The notes under the pieces are model-generated. The model did not search any database and had not been told where the DNA came from. It was given only the letters and a program-made list of their open reading frames with translations. Positions 21,526 to 29,098 of a DNA stretch of 51,008 nucleotides are shown piece by piece. The position numbers and the translations under genes were made by a program. Source of the DNA: an uncultured Bacteroidales bacterium. Lineage in GTDB: Bacteria; Bacteroidota; Bacteroidia; Bacteroidales; UBA932. Positions within the stretch are counted from its first letter, which is position 1, and each line of letters starts with the position of its first letter. The DNA is taken from contig CAKUVA010000016.1 of assembly GCA_934693135.1 (NCBI GenBank), forward strand, positions 1 to 51,008, read 5' to 3'.

Positions 21526-23085
21526 TTATTGTTGTGAAGCTTCACGAAAAATGTCTTTAATCGTTGTTAATTGTGTAAAATCGATATATCGCTCTGCTAT
21601 TTTTCCATCATTTCCAATATGGATGACAAGCGGGAGAACCGTCAAGTCGAATGAGTTTAGCAACTTTTCTGTGGTTTTTTGTGATTGTTTTGACATTTCG
21701 ACAAGAAAAATGCGCATATCAGCATGCTCTTCTAACAATTTTTCCGTAGCATTGAGATATTCTATGCAGTTTTTGCATCCACGGCTATAGAACATGATGA
21801 ATGCTCCTTTTGGAAGTTTGTTTAGACGCCAAATCTTCCAACCTCGAATAGGAACATTGTCATTCATCTGCGGAATTTTTTTTGTGATTGATACAGTTCG
21901 GACGGCAAATTTTGGCATCATCGAACCTGGAGTCGCTCTTGATAATAAATCAAATAGAGTCTTTGCGTACCCAATTATAGACAATGTGTCATGCTTAGTG
22001 TTCCAGATGTCGGTTCTGGGTAGTATGTAATTTTCAATAAGATATTTCTCTCCTTCTTTACACCTGCCGTCATTTTTGCCTGCGAGATAGTACATTAGGT
22101 CTCCAATCATTTCCTTGAATGCCTGTCGGTCCTGAGACTCTCGGCTTGCAATTTTATCTGCGAGTGAAACGATGTCATCTTTGTTATAGTCCTGTCCGAA
22201 AGATTTAAACAAGTTTTCATACATTGACATTGATCCGCTATTGCCATACTCGTATTTGTCTCCAGCTTCGAGCCGTTCCAACATTATCGATAATGACGGG
22301 ACATCCAAATTCCTACCCAAAATTATTCCGTCATGGTCTATGAGCAACATTTTTGGTGTTTGAAGAACTCCATATTTACGTTGGAAATCCGAGTCTACGT
22401 TAGGATCCCAAAAGTGCTGTACATTTTTATGTGAGATGAATGATAGGTGCTTATTGATATATTGCACCCATGCAAGAGAATCTGTCCCAACATATACGGC
22501 GGCTAACATTGTATCGTGTTCGCTGTTGTCCAACATTGCTCTTAACATTACTGCCTGTGCGAGACAATTAGGACATCCTGTGTCGTAGAAGAAAAGAATT
22601 GTGCGTTGTCTGGATTTGCCGGTGAATAAAGTCTCTTTGGCTCCGTCTTGTCTGATCAATTCAAGTTCGGGAGCTTTCATCCCTATTAGTGAGCGCCTGT
22701 TAAATTCAGCGAAGATCTTGACATTTATAAGGTCAATGTCATTGTACATTTTGACTTTTCCTGGAATTATCCAAGTGTCGGCTATATGTACTGCCATAGT
22801 TTCAGACCCCATCAATTTTGATCTCACATAATGTCCGTAGAGTCTGACTGTGACATATTGCCTTATCAGTGAATCTTTGCAAGTACTTATCAGAAAATCA
22901 CATTCCTCATTTTGTGTTTTGCTATCCAAAGGTTCAAGCCGTTTGACATACTCATCTATTTTCTGACCGAGTGCAGCCAATGCTGAAGTGTCAGGCTGAC
23001 ACGTTTCTGCTGCTTTTAGTCGACAAGGTATTGCTTGTAGCAACATTGACAATAGCAGGATTAGATATGTCAACTTTCGCTTCAT
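21526..23085 (-). CDS. Periplasmic double-thioredoxin-like protein (TlpA/DUF5106 type)
   Basis: 519-aa exported protein: an N-terminal signal sequence (residues 1-26, ending LKAAE), a helical segment resembling DUF5106, and two thioredoxin-like domains. The first has the active-site motif C171-P-N-C174 in FFYDTGCPNC and the later cis-Pro region (VLQTPKMLLIDHDG). The second is at the C-terminus with C437-K-N-C440 in FYSRGCKNC and TVLPLVIHIGNDG. It is last in the lon-ung-coaD run, 8 bp after coaD. Likely a thiol-disulfide oxidoreductase in the periplasm; partners unknown. The two domains differ enough to be an old duplication. Confidence 0.8.
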   Translation of the reverse strand: MKRKLTYLILLLSMLLQAIPCRLKAAETCQPDTSALAALGQKIDEYVKRLEPLDSKTQNEECDFLISTCKDSLIRQYVTVRLYGHYVRSKLMGSETMAVHIADTWIIPGKVKMYNDIDLINVKIFAEFNRRSLIGMKAPELELIRQDGAKETLFTGKSRQRTILFFYDTGCPNCLAQAVMLRAMLDNSEHDTMLAAVYVGTDSLAWVQYINKHLSFISHKNVQHFWDPNVDSDFQRKYGVLQTPKMLLIDHDGIILGRNLDVPSLSIMLERLEAGDKYEYGNSGSMSMYENLFKSFGQDYNKDDIVSLADKIASRESQDRQAFKEMIGDLMYYLAGKNDGRCKEGEKYLIENYILPRTDIWNTKHDTLSIIGYAKTLFDLLSRATPGSMMPKFAVRTVSITKKIPQMNDNVPIRGWKIWRLNKLPKGAFIMFYSRGCKNCIEYLNATEKLLEEHADMRIFLVEMSKQSQKTTEKLLNSFDLTVLPLVIHIGNDGKIAERYIDFTQLTTIKDIFREASQQ

Positions 23086-23093
23086 TGTCAGTC

Positions 23094-23564
23094 TTAACGA
23101 TTTTCAGGTAGGACTACCCCAGCTGGCAAGAACAGAGAAGTGTCTCCGTGATGCTTCAATATATCTCTTACCGCCGACGAAGATATATGTGCGAACTCTT
23201 GTGCGGTAGGTATGATGATGGTCTCAACATCAGGTGCAAGCTTGCGGTTTGCGTCTGCTATGGAACGCTCTGTTTCGAAATCAATCATATTCCTGACTCC
23301 TCGAACCATGTGGTGAATACCGAGTTCATGGCAGGTGTCAATCGTAAGGTTATCATATTTGATGATGCGGACTCCTTTCATTCCGGCCACGGCTTGTTTT
23401 ATTATGTCAATGCGCTGATCCATGTCGAAAAATCCTCGCTTGTCTTGATTGATTCCGACAGCGACAACAACTTCGTCAAACATTGTCAATGCGCGTTTGA
23501 GTATGTTAAGATGTCCAGCCGTAAATGGATCGAAAGATCCTGGGAATAATGCCTTTCTGTTCAT
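23094..23564 (-). CDS. coaD: Phosphopantetheine adenylyltransferase
   Basis: Transfers AMP from ATP to 4'-phosphopantetheine, giving dephospho-CoA, the penultimate step of coenzyme A synthesis. The 156-aa protein has the family length; PGSFDPFTAGHLNILKRA contains the (T/H)xGH nucleotidyl-transferase motif, followed by VRGVRNMIDFETE and the C-terminal ISSSAVRDIL. It lies 12 bp after ung and 8 bp before the double-thioredoxin gene. Confidence 0.97.
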   Translation of the reverse strand: MNRKALFPGSFDPFTAGHLNILKRALTMFDEVVVAVGINQDKRGFFDMDQRIDIIKQAVAGMKGVRIIKYDNLTIDTCHELGIHHMVRGVRNMIDFETERSIADANRKLAPDVETIIIPTAQEFAHISSSAVRDILKHHGDTSLFLPAGVVLPENR

Positions 23565-23576
23565 TCTTCCAATATA

Positions 23577-24245
23577 TTATAATTGCCAGTCAATAGGTGA
23601 TTTCCCTTCAGACTCGAGTATTTCATTTGTCTTTGAGAAGTGTTTGCATCCGAAGAAAGCCCCTCTTGCAAGCGGAGAGGGATGCGCAGCTTCCAAAATA
23701 TGATGTTTAGATGCATCTATAAGAGGCTTTTTACTTCTGGCATAATTTCCCCATAGAAGAAAGACTACCCCATCGCAATGTTTTGATATGTAGCTTATAA
23801 CAGCATCAGTGAATTCTTGCCAACCGATCGAACTATGAGATCCGGCTTCTCCAGAACGTACTGTTAGAATAGAATTCAGTAACAATACTCCTTGTGTGGC
23901 CCATTTTCTGAGATCTGGACAGCCGCTCATGTGGATGTTGAGATCTGTCTCGATTTCTCTGAATATGTTTTTCAATGATGGGGGAGCAGGAATATTTGCT
24001 GGTACTGAGAACGAAAGCCCCATGGCCTGCCCATATCCGTGGTATGGATCTTGTCCGAGTATTACCACCTTCACTTTTTCTACAGGGGTGAGTTCAAAAG
24101 CCTTGAATATGTCTTTTCCCGGTGGGAATATCTGACGCCCTTCAGCCTTCTCTTCATGCAGACGCTGCACTAATGAGACGAAATATGGCTTTTCAAATTC
24201 TTCATGTAGAGCTCTTTTCCAACTTTCTTCTATTTTTACATCCAT
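23577..24245 (-). CDS. ung: Uracil-DNA glycosylase
   Basis: Excises uracil from DNA (base-excision repair). The 222-aa protein has the family-1 motifs: VVILGQDPYHGYGQAMGLSFSV with the catalytic Asp, LLLNSILTVR, FLLWGNYARSK and the minor-groove-intercalation loop HPSPLA. It sits 6 bp after lon and 12 bp before coaD. Confidence 0.97.
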   Translation of the reverse strand: MDVKIEESWKRALHEEFEKPYFVSLVQRLHEEKAEGRQIFPPGKDIFKAFELTPVEKVKVVILGQDPYHGYGQAMGLSFSVPANIPAPPSLKNIFREIETDLNIHMSGCPDLRKWATQGVLLLNSILTVRSGEAGSHSSIGWQEFTDAVISYISKHCDGVVFLLWGNYARSKKPLIDASKHHILEAAHPSPLARGAFFGCKHFSKTNEILESEGKSPIDWQL

Positions 24246-24251
24246 AGCTTT

Positions 24252-26717
24252 CTATTCGAAAACGTAGCTGATAACATCATCTATTGTGGTGACATAGTGG
24301 AATGTCAAACCCTTGATGTATATCTCATTGATATCTTCGATGTCCTTTCGGTTATCTTCAGAAATCACTATAGTTTTTACTCCAGCGCGCTTTGCGGCAA
24401 GAATCTTTTCCTTGATTCCACCGACAGGAAGTACTTTACCCCTAAGCGTCATTTCTCCGGTCATTGCTATACTCTTGCGTATAGGCTTGCCACGGAATGC
24501 CGATACCATTGAACTTACTATGGTTATACCTGCAGAAGGACCGTCTTTAGGGGTGGCTCCTTCAGGGACATGCACATGTATGTCCTTGGTATCAAACTCT
24601 TTAGATGTTAATCCTGCAATTTGTGGGTGTGCTTTTATGTACTGGAATGCAATAGTCGCTGATTCTTTCATGACATTGCCGAGGTTTCCAGTCATGGATA
24701 GCTGTCCTTTACCTTCACTTACGGAGCTTTCTACAAACAAGATTTCTCCACCCATCTGTGTCCAAGCGAGTCCGGTGACTACACCGACACCTTCATTACC
24801 TTCCTGTCTATCATGAAATGCACTTGGCAATCCGAGATATTCCTTGAGGTTTTCTTTCTTTATAGTTGAAGGATAGTCCTCGTCCATAGCAATTTTCTTG
24901 GCTGTGACACGAGCTATCTTTGCAATTTGCTTTTCAAGACCTCTGACACCAGACTCGTGAGTGTATTTGTCTATTATCTCGGCCAATGCTGACTTGTCAA
25001 TCTTGAGCGCTTTTTTGTCAATGCCGTGTTCCTTGAGTTCTTTAGGAACAAGGAATTTCTTGGCTATTTCCATCTTCTCTTCGGCAAGATATCCTGTAAC
25101 ATTGATAAGCTCCATTCTGTCGAGAAGGGCTGGCTGGATGGTAGAAATGTCATTCGCTGTAGTTATAAATAGTACATGCGAAAGGTCGTAGTCAAGATCC
25201 AAATAATTGTCATGGAATGTGACATTTTGCTCAGGATCAAGTACTTCAAGCAAGGCTGAAGAAGGGTCTCCCTTGAAATCGCTACTTAACTTGTCTATTT
25301 CATCAAGTACCATTACCGGATTTGAAACTCCTGCTTTGCATATTCCATTCAGAATACGTCCTGGAAGTGCTCCGATATAGGTCTTTCTGTGTCCTCTTAT
25401 TTCTGCTTCATCATGCATGCCTCCTAATGCGATTCTGACATATTTTCTTCCGAGAGCCTTCGCGATGGATTTTCCGAGACTTGTCTTGCCAACTCCTGGA
25501 GGGCCATAAAGACATAGAATAGGAGATTTCATGTCACCTCTAAGTTTGAGGACGGCCAGATATTCAATTATCCTTTCCTTGACTTTCTCCAATCCGAAGT
25601 GGTCTGTGTCAAGGACTTTCTGCGCATGCTTTAGATCCAAGTCGTCAACGGACATGTTATTCCAAGGAAGATCCAGCATGAACTTTATATAATTGTATTG
25701 TATACTATAGTCTGGGGTGGAAGGATTGTACTTCTCAAGTTTAGACATCTCTTTTTCGAAGGCCTCGTTGATGCTGTCAGGCCAATTCTTTTTGGCAGCT
25801 TCGGTGCGCAGTTTGTCGAAGTCTTCGTCATCATCCATGCCGAGTTCTTCTTGGATTGTACGAAGCTGGTTGTTAAGATAGTACTCCCTCTGTTGTTGGT
25901 CTATTTCTGTTTTAACCTTAGAGTTGATTTCCTGTTTAATCTTAAGGAGTTCTACTTGGGTGTCAAGCACCGCAAGAAGTTGCATCGCCCTTACTTTTAA
26001 GTCCTCATATTTCAGCAGAGCTACTTTGTCGGCGAAATTGTCCACTTCTATCGTTGTGGCGATGAAGTTTACGAGGAACTGAAAATCATCTATTGACTTA
26101 AGTGCAGTCGCAGCCTCTTTAGGAGCGAATGATGATGACTTTATTATTGTTGAGGCTTTCTCCTTTAGACTATCAGCAATGAGTTTGACATCTTTCTGAT
26201 TCTCATCCGGAGTCATGTCCGTGAGATAATGAACCCTGGCTCTCAAATATGGGTCATGACTTGTTACGTCTTCTATTTCGAAACGCTTAAGACCTTGAAG
26301 GACAGCGGAAATGGTTCCGTCAGGCATTTCGAAAGTCTTGATAATCCTTACGACTGTGCCGAATGGGAAGAGGTCTTCAATGCCAGGGTCCTCCACACTG
26401 ACATCATTTTGCGGGACTGCTCCTATGAAGGAATTTGTTTTTTGGGCATCCTCTATAGTTTTCACTGACTTTTCTCTACCAATGGTGACAGGGTAGATTG
26501 CACCAGGAAATATGACGGCGTTCCTAAGGGCAAGAAGTGGCAAAGTGTCTGGAAGGGATTCGTCATCTACTTTAGCGGGCGCTTCCCCTCCTGTAAGGAC
26601 AGGAATGATGCTGACTTCTGCTCCTGCCGGAGCGAAAATATCTGAATTGAGATCTTTCATATATCTTTCTATATCTTGTTCAAAAAATGGCAATGACACT
26701 ATCTGCCAATTTGTCAT
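24252..26717 (-). CDS. lon: ATP-dependent Lon protease
   Basis: Hexameric AAA+ serine protease that degrades misfolded and regulatory proteins. The 821-aa protein has the LonA order: N-terminal substrate domain (about 55-250, LPLLALRNAVIFPGAIYPVTIGR), coiled-coil region, AAA+ module with Walker A GPPGVGKTSLGKS (about residue 405) and Walker B VMVLDEIDKL, and C-terminal protease domain with the Ser in KDGPSAG (about residue 724) and the Lys in GGIKEKILAAKR. The start is uncertain: Met20 (26660) is an alternative that would shorten the N-terminal extension. First gene of the lon-ung-coaD-thioredoxin operon, divergent from HU. Confidence 0.97.
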   Translation of the reverse strand: MTNWQIVSLPFFEQDIERYMKDLNSDIFAPAGAEVSIIPVLTGGEAPAKVDDESLPDTLPLLALRNAVIFPGAIYPVTIGREKSVKTIEDAQKTNSFIGAVPQNDVSVEDPGIEDLFPFGTVVRIIKTFEMPDGTISAVLQGLKRFEIEDVTSHDPYLRARVHYLTDMTPDENQKDVKLIADSLKEKASTIIKSSSFAPKEAATALKSIDDFQFLVNFIATTIEVDNFADKVALLKYEDLKVRAMQLLAVLDTQVELLKIKQEINSKVKTEIDQQQREYYLNNQLRTIQEELGMDDDEDFDKLRTEAAKKNWPDSINEAFEKEMSKLEKYNPSTPDYSIQYNYIKFMLDLPWNNMSVDDLDLKHAQKVLDTDHFGLEKVKERIIEYLAVLKLRGDMKSPILCLYGPPGVGKTSLGKSIAKALGRKYVRIALGGMHDEAEIRGHRKTYIGALPGRILNGICKAGVSNPVMVLDEIDKLSSDFKGDPSSALLEVLDPEQNVTFHDNYLDLDYDLSHVLFITTANDISTIQPALLDRMELINVTGYLAEEKMEIAKKFLVPKELKEHGIDKKALKIDKSALAEIIDKYTHESGVRGLEKQIAKIARVTAKKIAMDEDYPSTIKKENLKEYLGLPSAFHDRQEGNEGVGVVTGLAWTQMGGEILFVESSVSEGKGQLSMTGNLGNVMKESATIAFQYIKAHPQIAGLTSKEFDTKDIHVHVPEGATPKDGPSAGITIVSSMVSAFRGKPIRKSIAMTGEMTLRGKVLPVGGIKEKILAAKRAGVKTIVISEDNRKDIEDINEIYIKGLTFHYVTTIDDVISYVFE

Positions 26718-26743
26718 TAGTACATTATATTATATTGTGAGTA

Positions 26744-26775
26744 CAATTATAGTCAATCTTTGTGCCAATGCCAAA
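26744..26775 (-). promoter_or_regulatory. Possible lon promoter
   Basis: On the minus strand TTTG/TTG at about 26775-26772 and TATAATTG at 26751-26744 (one mismatch to TAnnTTTG) are 20 nt apart. Predicted start about 20 nt before the first lon ATG. Confidence 0.4.
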
Positions 26776-26822
26776 TCATTCTGTTTTAATCGTTTTATCG
26801 ACTGAAAATGGCGTATATAAAT

Positions 26823-26852
26823 TTGATTATAAGAAAAATAACGTTAATTTTG
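26823..26852 (+). promoter_or_regulatory. Promoter of the HU gene
   Basis: TTG at 26823-26825 and TAATTTTG at 26845-26852 are 19 nt apart. Leader about 42 nt. Confidence 0.78.
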
Positions 26853-26900
26853 CACTTCAGTATTGATGACAGTACAGTATATATTTAAATATCAGTTATT

Positions 26901-27176
26901 ATGACCAAAGCAGAAATAGTTAACGAGGTTGCAAAGGCAACCGGACTTGAGAAAACAACAGTCCAGACTGTTGTTGAGGCTTTCATGGAGAGTGTAAAAG
27001 GTTCACTTGCTAAAGAAGAACCAGTATATCTTCGTGGTTTTGGTAGCTTCATTATCAAGCACAGAGCAGAGAAAGCTGCGAGAAATATCACCAAGAACAC
27101 AACTATGACTATTCCGGCACACAATATCCCGGCTTTCAAACCGGCAAAAGTGTTTATCGGTTCAGTAAAGAAATAA
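26901..27176 (+). CDS. HU-family nucleoid DNA-binding protein
   Basis: Small basic nucleoid protein that bends DNA. The 91-aa product begins MTKAEIVNEVAKATGLEK, and contains the HU core VYLRGFGSFIIKHRAEKAARN (beta-arm base) and ends IPAFKPAKVFIGSVKK, close to the canonical PAFKPGK. The family length is 90-100 aa. It is first in a run with the 29-aa basic protein (20 bp downstream) and RNase G, an arrangement common in Bacteroidota. Whether it is HU-alpha or -beta-like cannot be said. Confidence 0.95.
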   Translation: MTKAEIVNEVAKATGLEKTTVQTVVEAFMESVKGSLAKEEPVYLRGFGSFIIKHRAEKAARNITKNTTMTIPAHNIPAFKPAKVFIGSVKK

Positions 27177-27196
27177 TTTAACAAAATCATCTAATT

Positions 27197-27286
27197 ATGC
27201 CAAGCGGTAAAAAGAGAAAGAGACATAAGATGGCGACGCACAAGCGTAAAAAGCGTTTGCGCAAGAACAGACATAAGAAGAAGTAA
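27197..27286 (+). CDS. 29-aa very basic protein, COX24/AURKAIP1 (mS38-like) family
   Basis: Tiny open frame starting MPSGKKRKRHKMATHKRKK and ending RKNRHKKK; 19 of 29 residues are Lys, Arg or His. The K-R-R/K-x-H-K-M/I-x-x-HK-x-x-K-x-L-R-K-x-R pattern matches the short AURKAIP1/COX24-domain proteins annotated widely in Bacteroidota, which are related to the mitochondrial small-subunit protein mS38. A ribosome-associated role is therefore likely but inferred. It is 20 bp after HU and is followed by a terminator at 27326-27366. It is below most gene-caller length limits and easily missed. Confidence 0.85.
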   Translation: MPSGKKRKRHKMATHKRKKRLRKNRHKKK

Positions 27287-27325
27287 TTTTTCAGTGTCTG
27301 CCATTTTAGCAGTCTGCTAAGAGAG

Positions 27326-27367
27326 AGAGGCTGACCGGTAGTCCGGACGGCCTCTTTAGTTTTTTTG
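27326..27367 (+). terminator. Intrinsic terminator after HU and the 29-aa gene
   Basis: AGAGGC (27326-27331) / GCCTCT (27350-27355) with an inner CCGG/CCGG pair, followed by TTTAGTTTTTTT. A near-perfect palindrome TTAGCAG-T-CTGCTAA precedes it at 27306-27320. Confidence 0.75.
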
Positions 27368-27433
27368 AAGGGGAACCTTCAATGTGGACTTTGTAAAGAG
27401 TCCAATACTGAATATTAATATTGTAAAATCCTG

Positions 27434-29002
27434 ATGGAGTCTGAAAAGGAATCAGCAAAAGATCTGATTGTAGATGTTAGCGAGACTGAAGTAGAGCTTG
27501 CCCTTATGGACAATCATCGACTCATTGAGCTCAACAAGGAGTCCAGCATAGGGCATCACTTCACAGTAGGTGATGTGTTTCTCGGCAGAGTAAAAAAAAT
27601 AATGCCGGCGCTCAATGCTGCCTTTGTGGACATCGGGGACGAAAAAGAAGCATTCATTCATTATCTGGATCTCGGCTTGTATTTCAATGCTTTTGACGAA
27701 TTTGTCAAAGACACAAATGTAAATACAAATGCCAATGATCTATACTCTGGCATTCAGTTGGGGCCTATCCTCGAAAAAGAAGGGCAGATAGAGAATGTGT
27801 TGAAACTTGGACAAATGATTGTGGTCCAAATCGTCAAGGAACCGATTTCCACCAAAGGATCAAGACTTACTGCAGAAATTTCATTGGCAGGACGCAATAT
27901 TGTACTCCTCCCTTTCGCAAAGAAAGTGAGCATATCCCAAAAAATCGCCTCGAAAGAGGAGAAAAAAAGACTTGAGACACTGGTTAAGAGTATACTTCCG
28001 GCAAATTATGGTGCCATAATAAGGACTGCTGCGGAAGGAAAGAATGCAGCTATCTTGGTTTCTGAACTAAAATCACTTATTAGCAAATGGGAAGGTTCTT
28101 GGCCAAAACTGTCAAAATCAAAAAATGTGCAGCTTCTCTTCACTGAGTATAGCAAGACCACAACAATATTGAGAGATCTCCTGAATGACTCATTCTCTAA
28201 TATATATGTCAACGACATGAAAGAGTATGATGAAATCAGAAAGTATATTTCGCAGATATCTCCTGAACAAGAGAAAATTGTGAAATATTACGATGAGAAG
28301 GAACCAATCTTCGATCACTTCGATGTGACGAGACAGATTAAGAGTTCCTTTGGCAAAGTGGTTCCGATTAAGCAGGGCGCATATTTGGTTATAGAATCGA
28401 CAGAAGCGCTTAATGTCGTGGATGTGAATAGTGGTATCAGAGCAAAGACCAATGATCAAGAGGAGAATACCTATGAGGTCAATAGATATGCGGCTGAAGA
28501 AATAGCAAGACAATTGAGGCTCAGGGATATGGGCGGAATTGTGATTGTGGATTTCATTGATATGGAAAAACAGGATCACAAAAACGGCCTTTTCAAATAC
28601 ATGACCGAGCTGATGCAGAATGACCGGGCAAAGCACAATGTGCTGCCATTGACAAAATTCGGTCTTATGCAGATAACAAGACAGCGTATACGTCCTGCTA
28701 CTGAAATAAATACCACAGAAGTGTGCCCTCTATGTCATGGGACAGGAAAAATAGCCCCAAGTCTGCTGATTGACGAGCAGATTGAAAGACATATCGCATA
28801 CATCGTGAACGACAAGGACATCAAGTCTTTCGACCTTAGGACTGGACCAATACTCGGAGCTTATATTGCAAGAGGATTTAATTCGTTCCTTAGGAAATGG
28901 AAGCGGAAGTACAAGTGCAAGATACGGCATGAAGAAGTCATGGACTTCAGCGTACTGCAATATGAATTTCGTACAGAAGACGGTAAACCTATAGAGTGTT
29001 GA
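27434..29002 (+). CDS. rng: Ribonuclease E/G family protein (RNase G-like)
   Basis: Single-strand-specific endoribonuclease for rRNA maturation and mRNA decay. The 522-aa product is RNase G-sized: S1 domain (about residues 40-135, VGDVFLGRVKKIMPALNAAFVDIGDEKEAFIH), RNase H-like and 5'-sensor regions, DNase I-like catalytic part with VVDVNSG and IVIVDFIDM (catalytic Asp residues), and a zinc-link CPLCHGTGK (from about residue 430). The long C-terminal degradosome scaffold of RNase E is absent. It follows HU and the 29-aa gene across a terminator; two short hairpins (GAAGG/CCTTC and GGACT/AGTCC) lie between terminator and start. Confidence 0.94.
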   Translation: MESEKESAKDLIVDVSETEVELALMDNHRLIELNKESSIGHHFTVGDVFLGRVKKIMPALNAAFVDIGDEKEAFIHYLDLGLYFNAFDEFVKDTNVNTNANDLYSGIQLGPILEKEGQIENVLKLGQMIVVQIVKEPISTKGSRLTAEISLAGRNIVLLPFAKKVSISQKIASKEEKKRLETLVKSILPANYGAIIRTAAEGKNAAILVSELKSLISKWEGSWPKLSKSKNVQLLFTEYSKTTTILRDLLNDSFSNIYVNDMKEYDEIRKYISQISPEQEKIVKYYDEKEPIFDHFDVTRQIKSSFGKVVPIKQGAYLVIESTEALNVVDVNSGIRAKTNDQEENTYEVNRYAAEEIARQLRLRDMGGIVIVDFIDMEKQDHKNGLFKYMTELMQNDRAKHNVLPLTKFGLMQITRQRIRPATEINTTEVCPLCHGTGKIAPSLLIDEQIERHIAYIVNDKDIKSFDLRTGPILGAYIARGFNSFLRKWKRKYKCKIRHEEVMDFSVLQYEFRTEDGKPIEC

Positions 29003-29026
29003 CCGTTCGTGTATAAGAAGTATTTG

Positions 29027-29061
29027 AGAGGGCAGCATCTTTAATTGCTGTCCTCTTTTTT
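29027..29061 (+). terminator. Intrinsic terminator after rng
   Basis: 11-bp stem, arms AGAGGGCAGCA (29027-29037) and TGCTGTCCTCT (29046-29056) with one G-U, followed by T residues. Its right arm contains the -33 element of the lnt promoter. Confidence 0.88.
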
Positions 29062-29075
29062 AATTCATATATTTG
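29045..29075 (+). promoter_or_regulatory. Promoter of lnt
   Basis: TTG at 29045-29047 and TATATTTG at 29068-29075 are 20 nt apart. The predicted start near 29081 lies after the upstream in-frame ATG at 29045, ruling that start out. Confidence 0.75.
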
Positions 29076-29098
29076 TCTACTCAAATAAAATAGACAAT

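Noticed and set aside
26718..26900. Origin or attachment site in the lon-HU gap
   Set aside because: The AT-rich gap is explained by two divergent promoters; no repeats of DnaA-box or att type were seen.
29045..29098. Upstream ATG for lnt
   Set aside because: It lies in the rng terminator and upstream of the predicted transcription start.
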